From assembly GCA_052436255.1 (NCBI GenBank), contig JBQVNP010000001.1, forward strand, positions 1 through 64,000: a stretch of 64,000 nucleotides of DNA. The letters run 5' to 3'. The translations under genes and the position numbers were made by a program. Source of the stretch: Pelomonas sp052436255 (GTDB lineage: Bacteria > Pseudomonadota > Gammaproteobacteria > Burkholderiales > Burkholderiaceae_C). This document shows, in pieces, positions 51,119 to 59,656 of the stretch. The notes below the pieces were generated by a model. The model saw nothing but the letters and a program-made list of their open reading frames with translations, searched no databases and was not told the DNA's origin. The stretch's first letter is position 1, and each line of letters opens with the position of its first letter.

Positions 51119-52542
51119 GCATCGTGCGCCGCGTCGCGGCCGAAGAGCTCCGGCTGATGCGCCGCGACCGCGTCGCGATGCTGGGCCTTGTGCTGTTGTT
51201 GGTGCTGAGCGCCATCGCGGCGTTCACGGCCTGGGAGTATCAGCGTGGCGCCCAGGCCGAACGCCAGCACCGGCAGGCCCAGGTGGCGCACGAGCTCGAG
51301 GCCCAGCCCGACCGCCACCCGCACCGCATGGTGCATTACGGACACTTTGTGTTCCGCCCGCTGACCGCGCTCGCCGCATTCGATACCGGCATCGATCCCT
51401 TCACGGGCCATACGCTCTTCCTCGAAGGCCACCGTCAGAACAGCGCCAACTTCGGCGATGTGCGCCAGTCCTCGCTGCTGCTGCGCTTCGGCCAGCTCAC
51501 GCCGGCCTTCGTGCTGCAGGTGCTGGCGCCGCTGCTGCTTGTCTTCATCGGCCATGCCGCCGTCGCGCGCGAGCGCGAGAGCGGCACCTTGCGCGTGCTG
51601 CTGGCGCAGGGGCTGCGGCCGGGCCAGTTGGTCGCTGGCAAGCTGCTGGCACTCTCCGGGGTGGCTGCGCTGATGCTCGCGCCGGCGCTGCTGGCGCTGG
51701 CGGGCATCGCACTTGGCATGCCGGCTCAGGCAGGCCTGGCGCTGGCACTGGGACTGGCCTACGCGGCATGGCTCGCAATGTGGGCGCTGGGCGTGGCGAC
51801 CGTGTCCACCCTCGCGAGCCGCGGGCGTGACGCGCTGATGGCGCTGCTTGCGCTGTGGACGGTCAGTGTGGTGCTGCTGCCCCGGCTGGCGCCGGAAGTC
51901 GCAGCGGCCACGCTTGCGCTGCCCACGCGGCTGGAGATCGACATCGCCGTCGAGCGCGACCTGGCGGCCCTCGGCGACAGCCATAACCCGGACGACCCCT
52001 ACTTCAACGAGTTCCGCCGCAAGGTGCTCGCTCGGTACGGCGTCTCGCGCGTCGAGGACCTGCCGGTCAACTACAAGGGCATCGTCGGCATGGAAGGCGA
52101 GCGGCTGACCAGCCAGCTGTTCGACCGCTATGCGCGGGAGAGTTTCACGCTGCAGCAGGCCCAGGTGGAGCGGCTGGAGTTCTTCTCGCTGCCCAGCCCT
52201 GTCATCGCGCTGCGGCGTCTTTCCATGAGCATTGCCGGCACCGACCTGTCCTCTTATCGTCGCTTTCTGGAGCAAGGCGAGGCGCACCGCTACGCGCTGA
52301 TCCAGGCGCTGAACCGGCTGCAGGCAGAGAAGCTGACCTGGGCCTCGGACCGCAACAGCCGCGAGAGCCGCATCAGCAAGGAGCACTGGCACGGTCTGGC
52401 CGAGTTCAAGTTCGTGCCGGAGCCGCCCGCCGAGGCCCTGCGCCGTGCCGAGCCGATGGCGGCGGTGCTGCTGGTCTGGCTTGGCGCGCTTGGCGCAGCG
52501 CTGGCATTCGCGACCCGGCGGCTGCAGGGAGCCATGCGATGA
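51115..52542 (+). CDS. ABC-2 permease, DUF3526 family (first)
   Basis: This 475-residue membrane protein has an N-terminal TM segment (residues 20-40), a large extracytoplasmic segment, a block of four to five TM segments (about 135-270), a long soluble region (about 275-440) and a C-terminal TM segment. This is the DUF3526 layout. The large soluble domains may contact the periplasm or the TonB receptor. It forms an exporter with the preceding ATPase and the next permease; the cargo is unknown. Confidence 0.85.
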   Translation: MSIVRRVAAEELRLMRRDRVAMLGLVLLLVLSAIAAFTAWEYQRGAQAERQHRQAQVAHELEAQPDRHPHRMVHYGHFVFRPLTALAAFDTGIDPFTGHTLFLEGHRQNSANFGDVRQSSLLLRFGQLTPAFVLQVLAPLLLVFIGHAAVARERESGTLRVLLAQGLRPGQLVAGKLLALSGVAALMLAPALLALAGIALGMPAQAGLALALGLAYAAWLAMWALGVATVSTLASRGRDALMALLALWTVSVVLLPRLAPEVAAATLALPTRLEIDIAVERDLAALGDSHNPDDPYFNEFRRKVLARYGVSRVEDLPVNYKGIVGMEGERLTSQLFDRYARESFTLQQAQVERLEFFSLPSPVIALRRLSMSIAGTDLSSYRRFLEQGEAHRYALIQALNRLQAEKLTWASDRNSRESRISKEHWHGLAEFKFVPEPPAEALRRAEPMAAVLLVWLGALGAALAFATRRLQGAMR

Positions 52543-53900
52543 GCGCGCTGCGCTATGAATGGCGCCTGCTGGCGCGGTCGCGCTGGGCCGTCTGCGCGCT
52601 CGTGCTGCTGTTGGCGCTGAGCGCCATCGCCGTCGTGTCGGGCCTGCGCGAGGTGCAGCGCCAACACGACACCATCGCCCGCGTCGCCGCGCTGCAGCAG
52701 CAGGAACTTGCCGGGCAGGCCCCCAAGCTGACGCGCCGGGGCGACGCCGGTACGGTGGCCTACTACGCCTTCCTCAGCACCTGGGATCCGCCGTCGTCTG
52801 CAGCCTTCCTGGCCCAGGGTCTGCGTGACGTTTCGCCCTTTGTGCTGCGCGTGCGTGCGCTGGCATTGCAGTCGCAGCTGCATGAGGGCGAGACCTTCAA
52901 CCCCGAGTTGGCCTTGGCCGGACGCTTCGATTTCGCCTTCGTGGCGGTCTATCTGCTGCCACTCTTCCTGATCGCGTTGCTGCACGACCTCGTCAGCAGC
53001 GAGCGCCAGTCCGGCCGCCTGGGCACGCTGCGCGCACTGCCCGGTGCGGGGCCAAGCCTGTGGCAGCGCCGTGCCGCGCTGCGTGCGGGGCTGGCGTCGC
53101 TGTGTGTGCTGCTGCCGGCGGCTGCGGGTGCGCTGGCCAGCGGGATGCCGGCCGGTGCGCTGGCCGCCGTCGTCGTCGCCGTGCTGGCGTATGTGGCTTG
53201 CTGGTCGGGACTGGCGCTGCTCGTCGCCTTGCGCGGCGGCAGCTCGGTGGCGAATGCGACCACGCTGATGGGTGCCTGGGCCGTGCTGACGCTCGTCTTG
53301 CCCACTGTGGGCAACGCGGCGCTGGCGCGAAACGTGCCGGTGCGTCAGGGGGTTGAGCTGATGCTGGCCCAGCGCGAGACAGTGCATGGAGGTTGGGACC
53401 GTCCGCGGGAGGAAACACTCGCGCGCTTTTTCCAGACCCATCCGCAATGGCAGCACACCGCGCCGCTGCCGGCCGGTTTCCACTGGAAGTGGTACTACGC
53501 CTTCCAGCAACTCGGCGACGAGAGCGTGGCGCCCCAGGTTGCCGCCTATCGCGAGAGCCTCATGGCGCGCCAGCGCGCCACCGACGCGCTCGGCGTTGCG
53601 CTGCCTGGCGTGGGACTGCAAGCCGTGCTTCACCGCGTGGCGCGCACCGACCTCCTCGCGCAACTGCGCTATCAGGATGCGGTCACGGCCTTCCATACGC
53701 GATTGCGCAACCACTACTACCCCTACCTGTTCGAAGCACGGAGATTCGGCGCTGACGATTTCGACCGGCTTCCGCGTTTCGAGCCTGCCGCCGATGCGCC
53801 GGAAGTCCCTGTGACGCCATTGGCGGTCCTGGCACTGCTGGGCTGCGCCGTGCTGGCCCTGGGCCTTCGCGCGGCCGGTCGTGTTGAGGGGCTGCGTTGA
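52539..53900 (+). CDS. ABC-2 permease, DUF3526 family (second)
   Basis: This 453-residue paralogue of the preceding permease has the same order of segments: an N-terminal TM, a soluble loop, a TM block about 130-270, a second soluble domain and a C-terminal TM. The two probably form a heterodimeric transmembrane unit with the shared ATPase. It overlaps the preceding gene and the following small ORF by 4 bp each. Confidence 0.85.
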   Translation: MSALRYEWRLLARSRWAVCALVLLLALSAIAVVSGLREVQRQHDTIARVAALQQQELAGQAPKLTRRGDAGTVAYYAFLSTWDPPSSAAFLAQGLRDVSPFVLRVRALALQSQLHEGETFNPELALAGRFDFAFVAVYLLPLFLIALLHDLVSSERQSGRLGTLRALPGAGPSLWQRRAALRAGLASLCVLLPAAAGALASGMPAGALAAVVVAVLAYVACWSGLALLVALRGGSSVANATTLMGAWAVLTLVLPTVGNAALARNVPVRQGVELMLAQRETVHGGWDRPREETLARFFQTHPQWQHTAPLPAGFHWKWYYAFQQLGDESVAPQVAAYRESLMARQRATDALGVALPGVGLQAVLHRVARTDLLAQLRYQDAVTAFHTRLRNHYYPYLFEARRFGADDFDRLPRFEPAADAPEVPVTPLAVLALLGCAVLALGLRAAGRVEGLR

Positions 53901-54028
53901 ATCGGGTGCTCTCCATGTTGCCGGCGGGCAGTCTGCTGACTTGCAGCGCTGCGGCGCGGTTGTGGGTTGTCTTGGTTCCGCTGGCCATCTTGTGGTGCCT
54001 GGTGGCCTGGGCGATGGCGGCGCCGTGA
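53897..54028 (+). CDS. Candidate 43-residue membrane peptide
   Basis: A 44-codon frame starts with TTG overlapping the DUF3526 stop (TTGA) and ends in TGA overlapping the znuC GTG (GTGA). It fills the gap between the exporter and importer genes. The peptide has one strong transmembrane stretch (LWVVLVPLAILWCLVAWAMA) after a short polar N-terminus. The double coupling and the hydrophobic profile support a real small membrane protein, perhaps an accessory subunit of one of the two transporters. Confidence 0.55.
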   Translation: MNRVLSMLPAGSLLTCSAAARLWVVLVPLAILWCLVAWAMAAP

Positions 54029-54747
54029 ACGCAGTCATCTTGCGCGACCTCATCGTCGCCCATCGCGGACAGCTCGCCGTGGGGCCGCTGTCGGGCGCTT
54101 TTGAGGCCGGCACCGCGACGGCCATCGTCGGTCCCAACGGGGCGGGCAAGAGCAGCCTGCTTGCTGCCATTGCCGGCCGGCTTCTGCCTGTGCAAGGCAG
54201 CGTTTCGATCAGGCCAGGCCTGCATCACGCGTGGCTGGAACAACACGCCGCGATTGACCGCAGTCTTCCCCTGGCCGTTGCAGACCTCGTGGCTTTGGGC
54301 GCCTGGCAAAGCATGGGGCTGTGGCGCGGGTTGGGACGCGATATGCGCAGACGCGTGGAAGGTGCACTGGAGGCCGTCGGCCTCGCAAGCCACCTGAAGC
54401 GGATGATCGGTGAACTGTCCGGCGGCCAGTTACAGCGCGCGCTGTTCGCCCGCGTGCTGATGCAGGATGTGCCGCTCATACTTCTGGACGAGCCCTTCAA
54501 CGCCATCGATCCGCGTACGACCGCAGACCTGCTGGCCCTGATCTCGCGCTTGCGCGGCGAGGGCCGCACCGTCATCGCGGTGCTACACGATCTCGGTCAG
54601 GTGCACGCGCATTTCGACCGCACGCTGCTGCTGGCGCGCGAGCCTATCGCCTGGGGACCGACCTCCGAGGTGCTGACGCCCACCCAGCTCCGCCGCGCGC
54701 AGCTGGGCATGTCGGGCTGGCATGTCGGAGAGGATATGGCGGCATGA
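54025..54747 (+). CDS. znuC: Zinc/manganese ABC importer ATPase
   Basis: This 240-residue ATPase of the metal ABC-importer group has Walker A VGPNGAGKSSLLA, signature ELSGGQLQRALFARVL, Walker B LILLDEPFNAID and the switch His in VLHDLG. I chose the GTG start at 54025, which overlaps the preceding stop. It pairs with the ABC-3 permease and binding protein that follow with 4-bp overlaps. Zinc rather than manganese is inferred from the Zur-like regulator. Confidence 0.85.
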   Translation: MNAVILRDLIVAHRGQLAVGPLSGAFEAGTATAIVGPNGAGKSSLLAAIAGRLLPVQGSVSIRPGLHHAWLEQHAAIDRSLPLAVADLVALGAWQSMGLWRGLGRDMRRRVEGALEAVGLASHLKRMIGELSGGQLQRALFARVLMQDVPLILLDEPFNAIDPRTTADLLALISRLRGEGRTVIAVLHDLGQVHAHFDRTLLLAREPIAWGPTSEVLTPTQLRRAQLGMSGWHVGEDMAA

Positions 54748-55607
54748 CGCTCTACGCGCTCGCCATCTCTCCCTTCGTGGAGTTCGGCTTCATGCGCCGC
54801 GCCCTGGTGGCTTGTCTTGCGCTGGCCTTGGGCAGCGCGCCGGTCGGGGTGTTGCTGGTGCTGCGCCGCATGAGCCTCGTCGGGGACGCGATGGCGCACG
54901 CGCTGCTGCCCGGCGCGGCATTGGGGGCGGCCGTGGCTGGTTTCTCGCTGTGGGCCATGAGCGTGGGGGGCTTCATCGCCGCGCTCGCGGTGGCGCTGAT
55001 GGCCAGCTGGCTGACGCAGCGCACCGCGCAGCGTGAAGACGCTAGCTTCACGGCGCTCTACTTGATCGCACTGGCCGCTGGCGTGATGCTGGTATCCAGC
55101 CGTGGCAGCAGCGTGGACCTGACGCATCTGCTCTTCGGCAGCGTGCTGGCGGTGGACGATGAAGCGCTGCTGCTCGTTGCGGGCGTGGCGTCTGCCAGCC
55201 TGCTGGCGCTGGCTGCCGCCTACCGGCCCCTGCTCGTTGCCTGTATGGACCCGGCCTTCCTGCGTCAGATGGGTAGCGGCGGCTGGTCCAGCACCTTGCT
55301 CCTGGTGCTGGCCGTAGCGAATCTTGTCGCCGGCTTCCAGGCCTTGGGCACGCTGATGGCGGTGGGTTTGATGATGCTTCCGGCCACGGCGGCCCGCTTC
55401 TGGGCGGCGCGCATCGGACCGCAGATGGCGGTCGCCGCACTGCTCGCACTGCTGTCAGGCGCGGCCGGGCTGCTGCTTTCCTTCCACGCCGAGCAAGCCT
55501 CGGGTCCGGCCATCGTGCTCGTGGCCGGCGGGTTGTACCTGCTGTCGCTGTTGCTGGGTGCCCGCGAGGGGCTGTTGTGGCAGATGCGGCGCGGAAGGCC
55601 GTCATGA
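54744..55607 (+). CDS. znuB: Zinc/manganese ABC importer permease (ABC-3 family)
   Basis: This 287-residue ABC-3 permease has about eight to nine TM segments and the conserved RMSLVGDAMAHALLPGAALG loop near residue 33, GTLMAVGLMMLPATAARFWA, and a short cytoplasmic C-terminus. It carries the metal across the inner membrane with ZnuC. It overlaps both neighbours by 4 bp. Confidence 0.88.
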   Translation: MTLYALAISPFVEFGFMRRALVACLALALGSAPVGVLLVLRRMSLVGDAMAHALLPGAALGAAVAGFSLWAMSVGGFIAALAVALMASWLTQRTAQREDASFTALYLIALAAGVMLVSSRGSSVDLTHLLFGSVLAVDDEALLLVAGVASASLLALAAAYRPLLVACMDPAFLRQMGSGGWSSTLLLVLAVANLVAGFQALGTLMAVGLMMLPATAARFWAARIGPQMAVAALLALLSGAAGLLLSFHAEQASGPAIVLVAGGLYLLSLLLGAREGLLWQMRRGRPS

Positions 55608-56470
55608 AGCGCCGCACGCTGCTGGCGGCAGCAGGCGTACCGCTGATGGTTGAGGCAGAGAAGGCGCCATTGCGCGTCGTCGCGAGCTTCTCCATCCTTG
55701 CCGACCTGGTGCGCGAGGTGGGCGGGCCGCTCGTCGCCGTGGACAGCCTGGTGGGCCCGGACGCCGACGCCCACGTCTACGAGCCCAAGCCCCGTGACGT
55801 GCGCCGCATCGCGGGTGCGGAACTGGTCGTCGTCAACGGACTCGGATTCGAGGGCTGGCTGGAACGGCTGCTCGCTGCCAGTGGCTACCGCGGGCCGGTG
55901 GTCGTCGCCACCGACGGCATCAAGCCGCGCCTGGCCGGCCTGAGCGTGGATCCGCATGCCTGGCACGACGCCGCGTTGGCTCAGCGCTATGTCGCCACGC
56001 TCGGCCAGGCGCTCACGAAAGCACGCCCCACCGCGCGCGATGCAATCACCGGCCGCGCCGAGACCTACGCCGCTCAGCTGCGCGCCGCTAGCGCTGCGGT
56101 ACGCCAACGCCTGTCTCGCGTGCCACGCGAGCACCGCCGGATATTCACGTCGCACGACGCCTTTGGCTACTTCGGCGCCGCCTACGGGGTGGATTTCCTG
56201 TCGCCCCAGGGGCCGGGCACCGATCATGAACCTTCCGCTGCAGATGTGGCCGCGTTGATCCGGCAGCTGCGCCGCGATCGTGTGCGCGCCGTCTTCGCCG
56301 AGAACATCGCGAATGCGCGCCTGATCGAGCGCATCGCCCGCGAGGCCGGCGCCCGCGTGGGCGGGCGGCTTTTCTCCGATGCGCTGTCCGGTCCTGCCGG
56401 GCCGGCGTCAACCTACCTGAAGCTGTTCAAGTACAACGCTGACACGATCTGTGCGGCACTCGGTGTCTGA
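55604..56470 (+). CDS. znuA: Periplasmic zinc/manganese-binding protein
   Basis: This 288-residue cluster A-I metal-binding protein has candidate ligands His in DAHVYEPK (about residue 60), His in SVDPHAWHD (about residue 127), His in FTSHDAFGYFGAAYG (about residue 184) and Asp in LFSDALSGP. It lacks the long His-rich loop of many ZnuA proteins, so manganese cannot be excluded. The N-terminus is short for a signal peptide (MKRRTLLAAAGVPLMVEA), Tat/Sec-like with basic residues followed by a weak hydrophobic core. Confidence 0.83.
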   Translation: MKRRTLLAAAGVPLMVEAEKAPLRVVASFSILADLVREVGGPLVAVDSLVGPDADAHVYEPKPRDVRRIAGAELVVVNGLGFEGWLERLLAASGYRGPVVVATDGIKPRLAGLSVDPHAWHDAALAQRYVATLGQALTKARPTARDAITGRAETYAAQLRAASAAVRQRLSRVPREHRRIFTSHDAFGYFGAAYGVDFLSPQGPGTDHEPSAADVAALIRQLRRDRVRAVFAENIANARLIERIAREAGARVGGRLFSDALSGPAGPASTYLKLFKYNADTICAALGV

Positions 56471-56491
56471 CAGTCGCCATCCCGGGTGCCT

Positions 56492-56757
56492 TTGGCGCAG
56501 CCCCTGCAACGACACCTGCTGCCCACCGCCGTCCTGCCCGGCTTCCTCGGTGCCGGCAGACCGCATGGCTCAACCGCGTCCTGCGCAACCGAGAAGGCCG
56601 GCGCGTGGCCGTCATCGTCAATGCCATGAGCGACGTCAACATCGACGCCTCCCTCGTGCGCGACCGTGCAGACGTGGACGGCGTGGGCCTCTCGCGTGCA
56701 AAGGAGACGTTGGTGGCGATGAGCAATGGCTGCATCTGCATCGGCCGTGATGCTTGA
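56492..56757 (+). pseudogene. Frameshifted remnant of a COG0523 (CobW/ZigA-like) GTPase
   Basis: The first part reads LLPTAVLPGFLGAG in one frame. The frame then shifts, because the Walker A Lys codon has lost one base (GGC-AG-ACC instead of GGC-AAG-ACC). The second part reads TAWLNRVLRNREGRRVAVIV, then the MSDVNIDASLVRD region, and ends MSNGCICIGRDA with an early stop where family members have MSNGCICCTLRDD. Only the first 80 or so residues of a 350-400-residue zinc chaperone remain. It follows znuA directly, a typical Zur-regulon neighbour. Confidence 0.8.
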
Positions 56758-56920
56758 TCGGAGGACTTCTGCTTCCTAAGCGGTCGGACGCGCTCTACCG
56801 GTCCAAACTCGGGGGGCAGCAAGGTTTTCGCTAACCCGGCACGAGCACTTCACAGGCTACTCTCCACGCTCAGCAGGTGCCCCGGGGCGTCGGCGCGGTT
56901 CAGCTTACTTGAAGGCCAAC

Positions 56921-57697
56921 ATGATCAAGCAGCTTCTTATCTATGAAACCGCGGTGCCGGTCTCGGCGGCCCGTCACGGCAAGGTGTCGCTGGCCCCCAG
57001 CCCGGACTACGCCTTCTCCGCCGGCATCAATGCCGCACCTTTGATGGCTGTGGAGTTTCTTCGTGCGGCGACCGAATATGCCATTGTCTTCACCATGGCC
57101 GGCGACGACGTGATACCTGCCGCCGTGCTTGGGGTCAAGGACGACCAGAACCTCTTTCTCGGTGCTGACCGTCAGTGGCAAGCGAAGTACGTCCCGGCAT
57201 TCATTCGCCGCTACCCCTTTGTTTTTTCGCGCAATGACGAGGGCAACACGCTGACCTTGTGCATCGACGAGTCGCACCCGGGCGTCAACCGCGAAGGCAA
57301 TGGCGAGCGCCTGTTCAACGACGACGGAAAGCCCACGCCTTATGTCGAGCGGGTGCTCAAGTTCCTGCAGGAGTACCAGGCGCAGTTTGAGCGCACCCGC
57401 GCTTTCGGCCGTCGCGTGCACGAACTCGGCCTGCTCGAGGCCATGCAAGCCGAGGTCACGACGCCCACCGGTGCCAAGCTTTCCCTGAACGGTTTCCATG
57501 GCGTCAGCCGCGAGAAGCTGCGCCAGCTCAGCGGCGAGGCTTTGGCCAGCCTGGCCAAGACGGACGAGCTGGAGCTGCTCTATCTGCAACTGCACTCGAT
57601 GCGAAATTTCGTCGATGTGAAGGACCGCCTGCTCGGCGCACTGGCTGACGAAGAGCCGCCTGCGGTGACAGCACCGGCCCCGGAAAGCGTGCAGTGA
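56921..57697 (+). CDS. SapC family protein
   Basis: This 258-residue protein matches SapC (YAFSAGINAAPLMAVEFLRAA and FIRRYPFVF are typical segments), a family named from S-layer secretion loci. No signal peptide or TM segment is visible, so it is probably cytoplasmic. The ATG at 56921 has GAAGG just upstream; an in-frame TTG lies at 56909. The following genes encode HlyD-type, M50 and SecA-like proteins, so a role in preparing or targeting a large secreted protein is plausible. The molecular role of SapC itself is not established. Confidence 0.85.
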   Translation: MIKQLLIYETAVPVSAARHGKVSLAPSPDYAFSAGINAAPLMAVEFLRAATEYAIVFTMAGDDVIPAAVLGVKDDQNLFLGADRQWQAKYVPAFIRRYPFVFSRNDEGNTLTLCIDESHPGVNREGNGERLFNDDGKPTPYVERVLKFLQEYQAQFERTRAFGRRVHELGLLEAMQAEVTTPTGAKLSLNGFHGVSREKLRQLSGEALASLAKTDELELLYLQLHSMRNFVDVKDRLLGALADEEPPAVTAPAPESVQ

Positions 57698-57711
57698 CGC
57701 GCGCGCGCGGC

Positions 57712-57729
57712 CTGCCCGCTAGCGGGCAG
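57712..57729. other. Perfect 18-bp palindrome after sapC
   Basis: CTGCCCGCTAGCGGGCAG is a perfect inverted repeat in the 77-bp gap between the SapC gene and the GAF-HlyD gene. There is no T-run after it. It could be an mRNA-stabilising or attenuating hairpin, or a protein-binding site. Confidence 0.5.
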
Positions 57730-57774
57730 TGTTGCGCCCCGCGCCGACGCACGAGCTGAAGCACCAGCGGCGCG

Positions 57775-59646
57775 ATGCAGAAAACCGCCCCGGTCTATTC
57801 CCTGGCCGACGAGCAGCGCTCCCGCAGCGAGTCGACCGCGTGGGCTTCTTTCACGGCGCCCAGCGACAAGGCTGAGTTGTTCGCGTCCTGGCTGGCGCTG
57901 CTGGCCGCGCGCATTGCGCGTTCGCGCGCGGCAGTGCTGCTGACGCGTGAAAGCGCGGCAGGCGCATTCAGCGTTGCCGCGGTGTGGCCGGACCCGAGGC
58001 GTGACATGCAATACCTGTCGCCGGTGGCGCAGCGGGTGCTGCAGACGCGCGAGGGCGTGGTCAGTGCGCCGGACGGCGAGAACCCGCCCGGCGTCGATGG
58101 CCAGGCCCACGTCGGCTATCCGGTCGAGGTGGCGGGGCAGCTGTGCGCTGCGGTTGTCTTCGACCTCGGCCCCGGACCGATGGCCGAACTGCAGATCGCG
58201 TTGCGCGACATCCACTGGGCGGCGGCCTGGCTGGTCGACCACTTCCGCGCGCTGGCCCTGGCCGAACGCGAGGCCGAGCTCGCGCGCGCCGCGCTGTTCA
58301 ACGAGGTGCTGGCCACGGCGATGCAGCACCACCGACTGCAGCCGTCCGCGCTTTCGGTCGTGAACGAACTTGCGCAGCGCCTGCGCTGCGACCGCGTCTC
58401 GGCGGGGTTCGAGGCGGCGGGTCAGGTGATGCCGCTGGTGATGTCCAACACCGCCACGTTCGATCAACGCTCTGACCTCGTCCGCTGGGTGGGCGAGGCC
58501 ATGGACGAGGTGCTCGACCTGGGCGTGCCGGTCCAGGTGCCGGTGCCCGAGAACGAGCCGCTCGGCGCACTGGCGCACGCCGACAGTGCGCGCCAGCTGG
58601 GCGTGATGGCCATGCTCTCGGTGCCCGTGCGTGAGCAGCAGCAGACCATCGGCGTACTGACCCTGGAGCGCATCGCCGGCCCGGCGTTCACGGCGGCCGA
58701 GCTGGGTTTGGCTGCGGCGCTGGGCGTGCTGCTGGGGCCCTACTGGGGCCTGCAGCGGGCCCGCGAACGTGGCACGCTGGCGCAGCTGCGCGCGGGCGCG
58801 CTCGACGGTGTGCGCGAGCTCACCGGGCCGCAGCGTCCGGGACTGAAGCTGGCCGGCGTGGCGGCCCTCGTGACGCTTGCCGTGGTGGCGTTGTGGCAGA
58901 CCGACTACCGCGTTTCGGCGCGTACCGTGGTCGAAGGCTCGACGCAGATCGCCGCGGTGGCGCCTTTCGACGGTTTCGTCGCCGAGGGCTTGGTGCGTGC
59001 CGGTGACACCGTGCGCAAGGGGCAGCCGCTGGCGCGCATGGACGACCGCGACCTGCGCCTGGAACGCTCGCGCTGGCTGGCCGAACGGGAACAATTGCAG
59101 CGCCGCTACCAGGTGGCGCAGGCCCAGGCCGACCGCGCCGCCATGGGAGTTCTGGCAGCCCAGGTCAACCAAGCCGAGGCCCAGCTGTCGCTGGCCGAAG
59201 AGCGCCTTTCACGCACCACGCTGGTGGCGCCCTTCGACGGCGTCGTCGTTTCGGGCGATCTCAGTCAGCAGATCGGCTCGCCGTTGCAGACCGGGCAGCC
59301 GATGTTCGAAGTCGCGCCGCTGCAGGGCTTCCGCGTGATGATGCAGGTCGACGATCGCGACATCGCCAGCCTGGAGGTGGGGCAGCGTGGTGAGCTGCTG
59401 CTTTCGGGTCTGCCCGACCGCAAGTTGCCCATCAGCGTCAAGCGCATAACGCCCGTGGCCACGCAGCAGGACGGGCGCAACGTGTTCGCGGTCGAAGCCG
59501 CCATCGACGGCACCGCCGGTGCCGCGCTGCGCCCGGGCATGCAGGGCATCGGCAAGGTCGCCGTCGGTGAACGCAGCCTGTTGTGGATCTGGACTCATGG
59601 CTTCGTCGACTGGGTGCGTCTGACCGCCTGGACCTGGACACCCTGA
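57775..59646 (+). CDS. GAF-domain HlyD-type membrane fusion protein
   Basis: This 623-residue fusion has a cytoplasmic N-terminal part of about 360 residues with a GAF-like domain (about residues 180-320, around VPVREQQQTIGVLTLERIAG). One TM segment (about 365-380, LAGVAALVTLAVVALW) follows, then a periplasmic HlyD/RND-adaptor module. That module has the split lipoyl domain (VAPFDGFVAEGLVRAGDTVRKGQPLARMD and LVAPFDGVVVSGDLSQQIGSPL) flanking a coiled-coil, then a beta-barrel domain. Such a layout could couple cytoplasmic ligand sensing to export. It is the first of a tight run of genes with M50-HlyD and SecA-like proteins. Confidence 0.87.
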   Translation: MQKTAPVYSLADEQRSRSESTAWASFTAPSDKAELFASWLALLAARIARSRAAVLLTRESAAGAFSVAAVWPDPRRDMQYLSPVAQRVLQTREGVVSAPDGENPPGVDGQAHVGYPVEVAGQLCAAVVFDLGPGPMAELQIALRDIHWAAAWLVDHFRALALAEREAELARAALFNEVLATAMQHHRLQPSALSVVNELAQRLRCDRVSAGFEAAGQVMPLVMSNTATFDQRSDLVRWVGEAMDEVLDLGVPVQVPVPENEPLGALAHADSARQLGVMAMLSVPVREQQQTIGVLTLERIAGPAFTAAELGLAAALGVLLGPYWGLQRARERGTLAQLRAGALDGVRELTGPQRPGLKLAGVAALVTLAVVALWQTDYRVSARTVVEGSTQIAAVAPFDGFVAEGLVRAGDTVRKGQPLARMDDRDLRLERSRWLAEREQLQRRYQVAQAQADRAAMGVLAAQVNQAEAQLSLAEERLSRTTLVAPFDGVVVSGDLSQQIGSPLQTGQPMFEVAPLQGFRVMMQVDDRDIASLEVGQRGELLLSGLPDRKLPISVKRITPVATQQDGRNVFAVEAAIDGTAGAALRPGMQGIGKVAVGERSLLWIWTHGFVDWVRLTAWTWTP

Positions 59647-59656
59647 GGGGCGGGCC

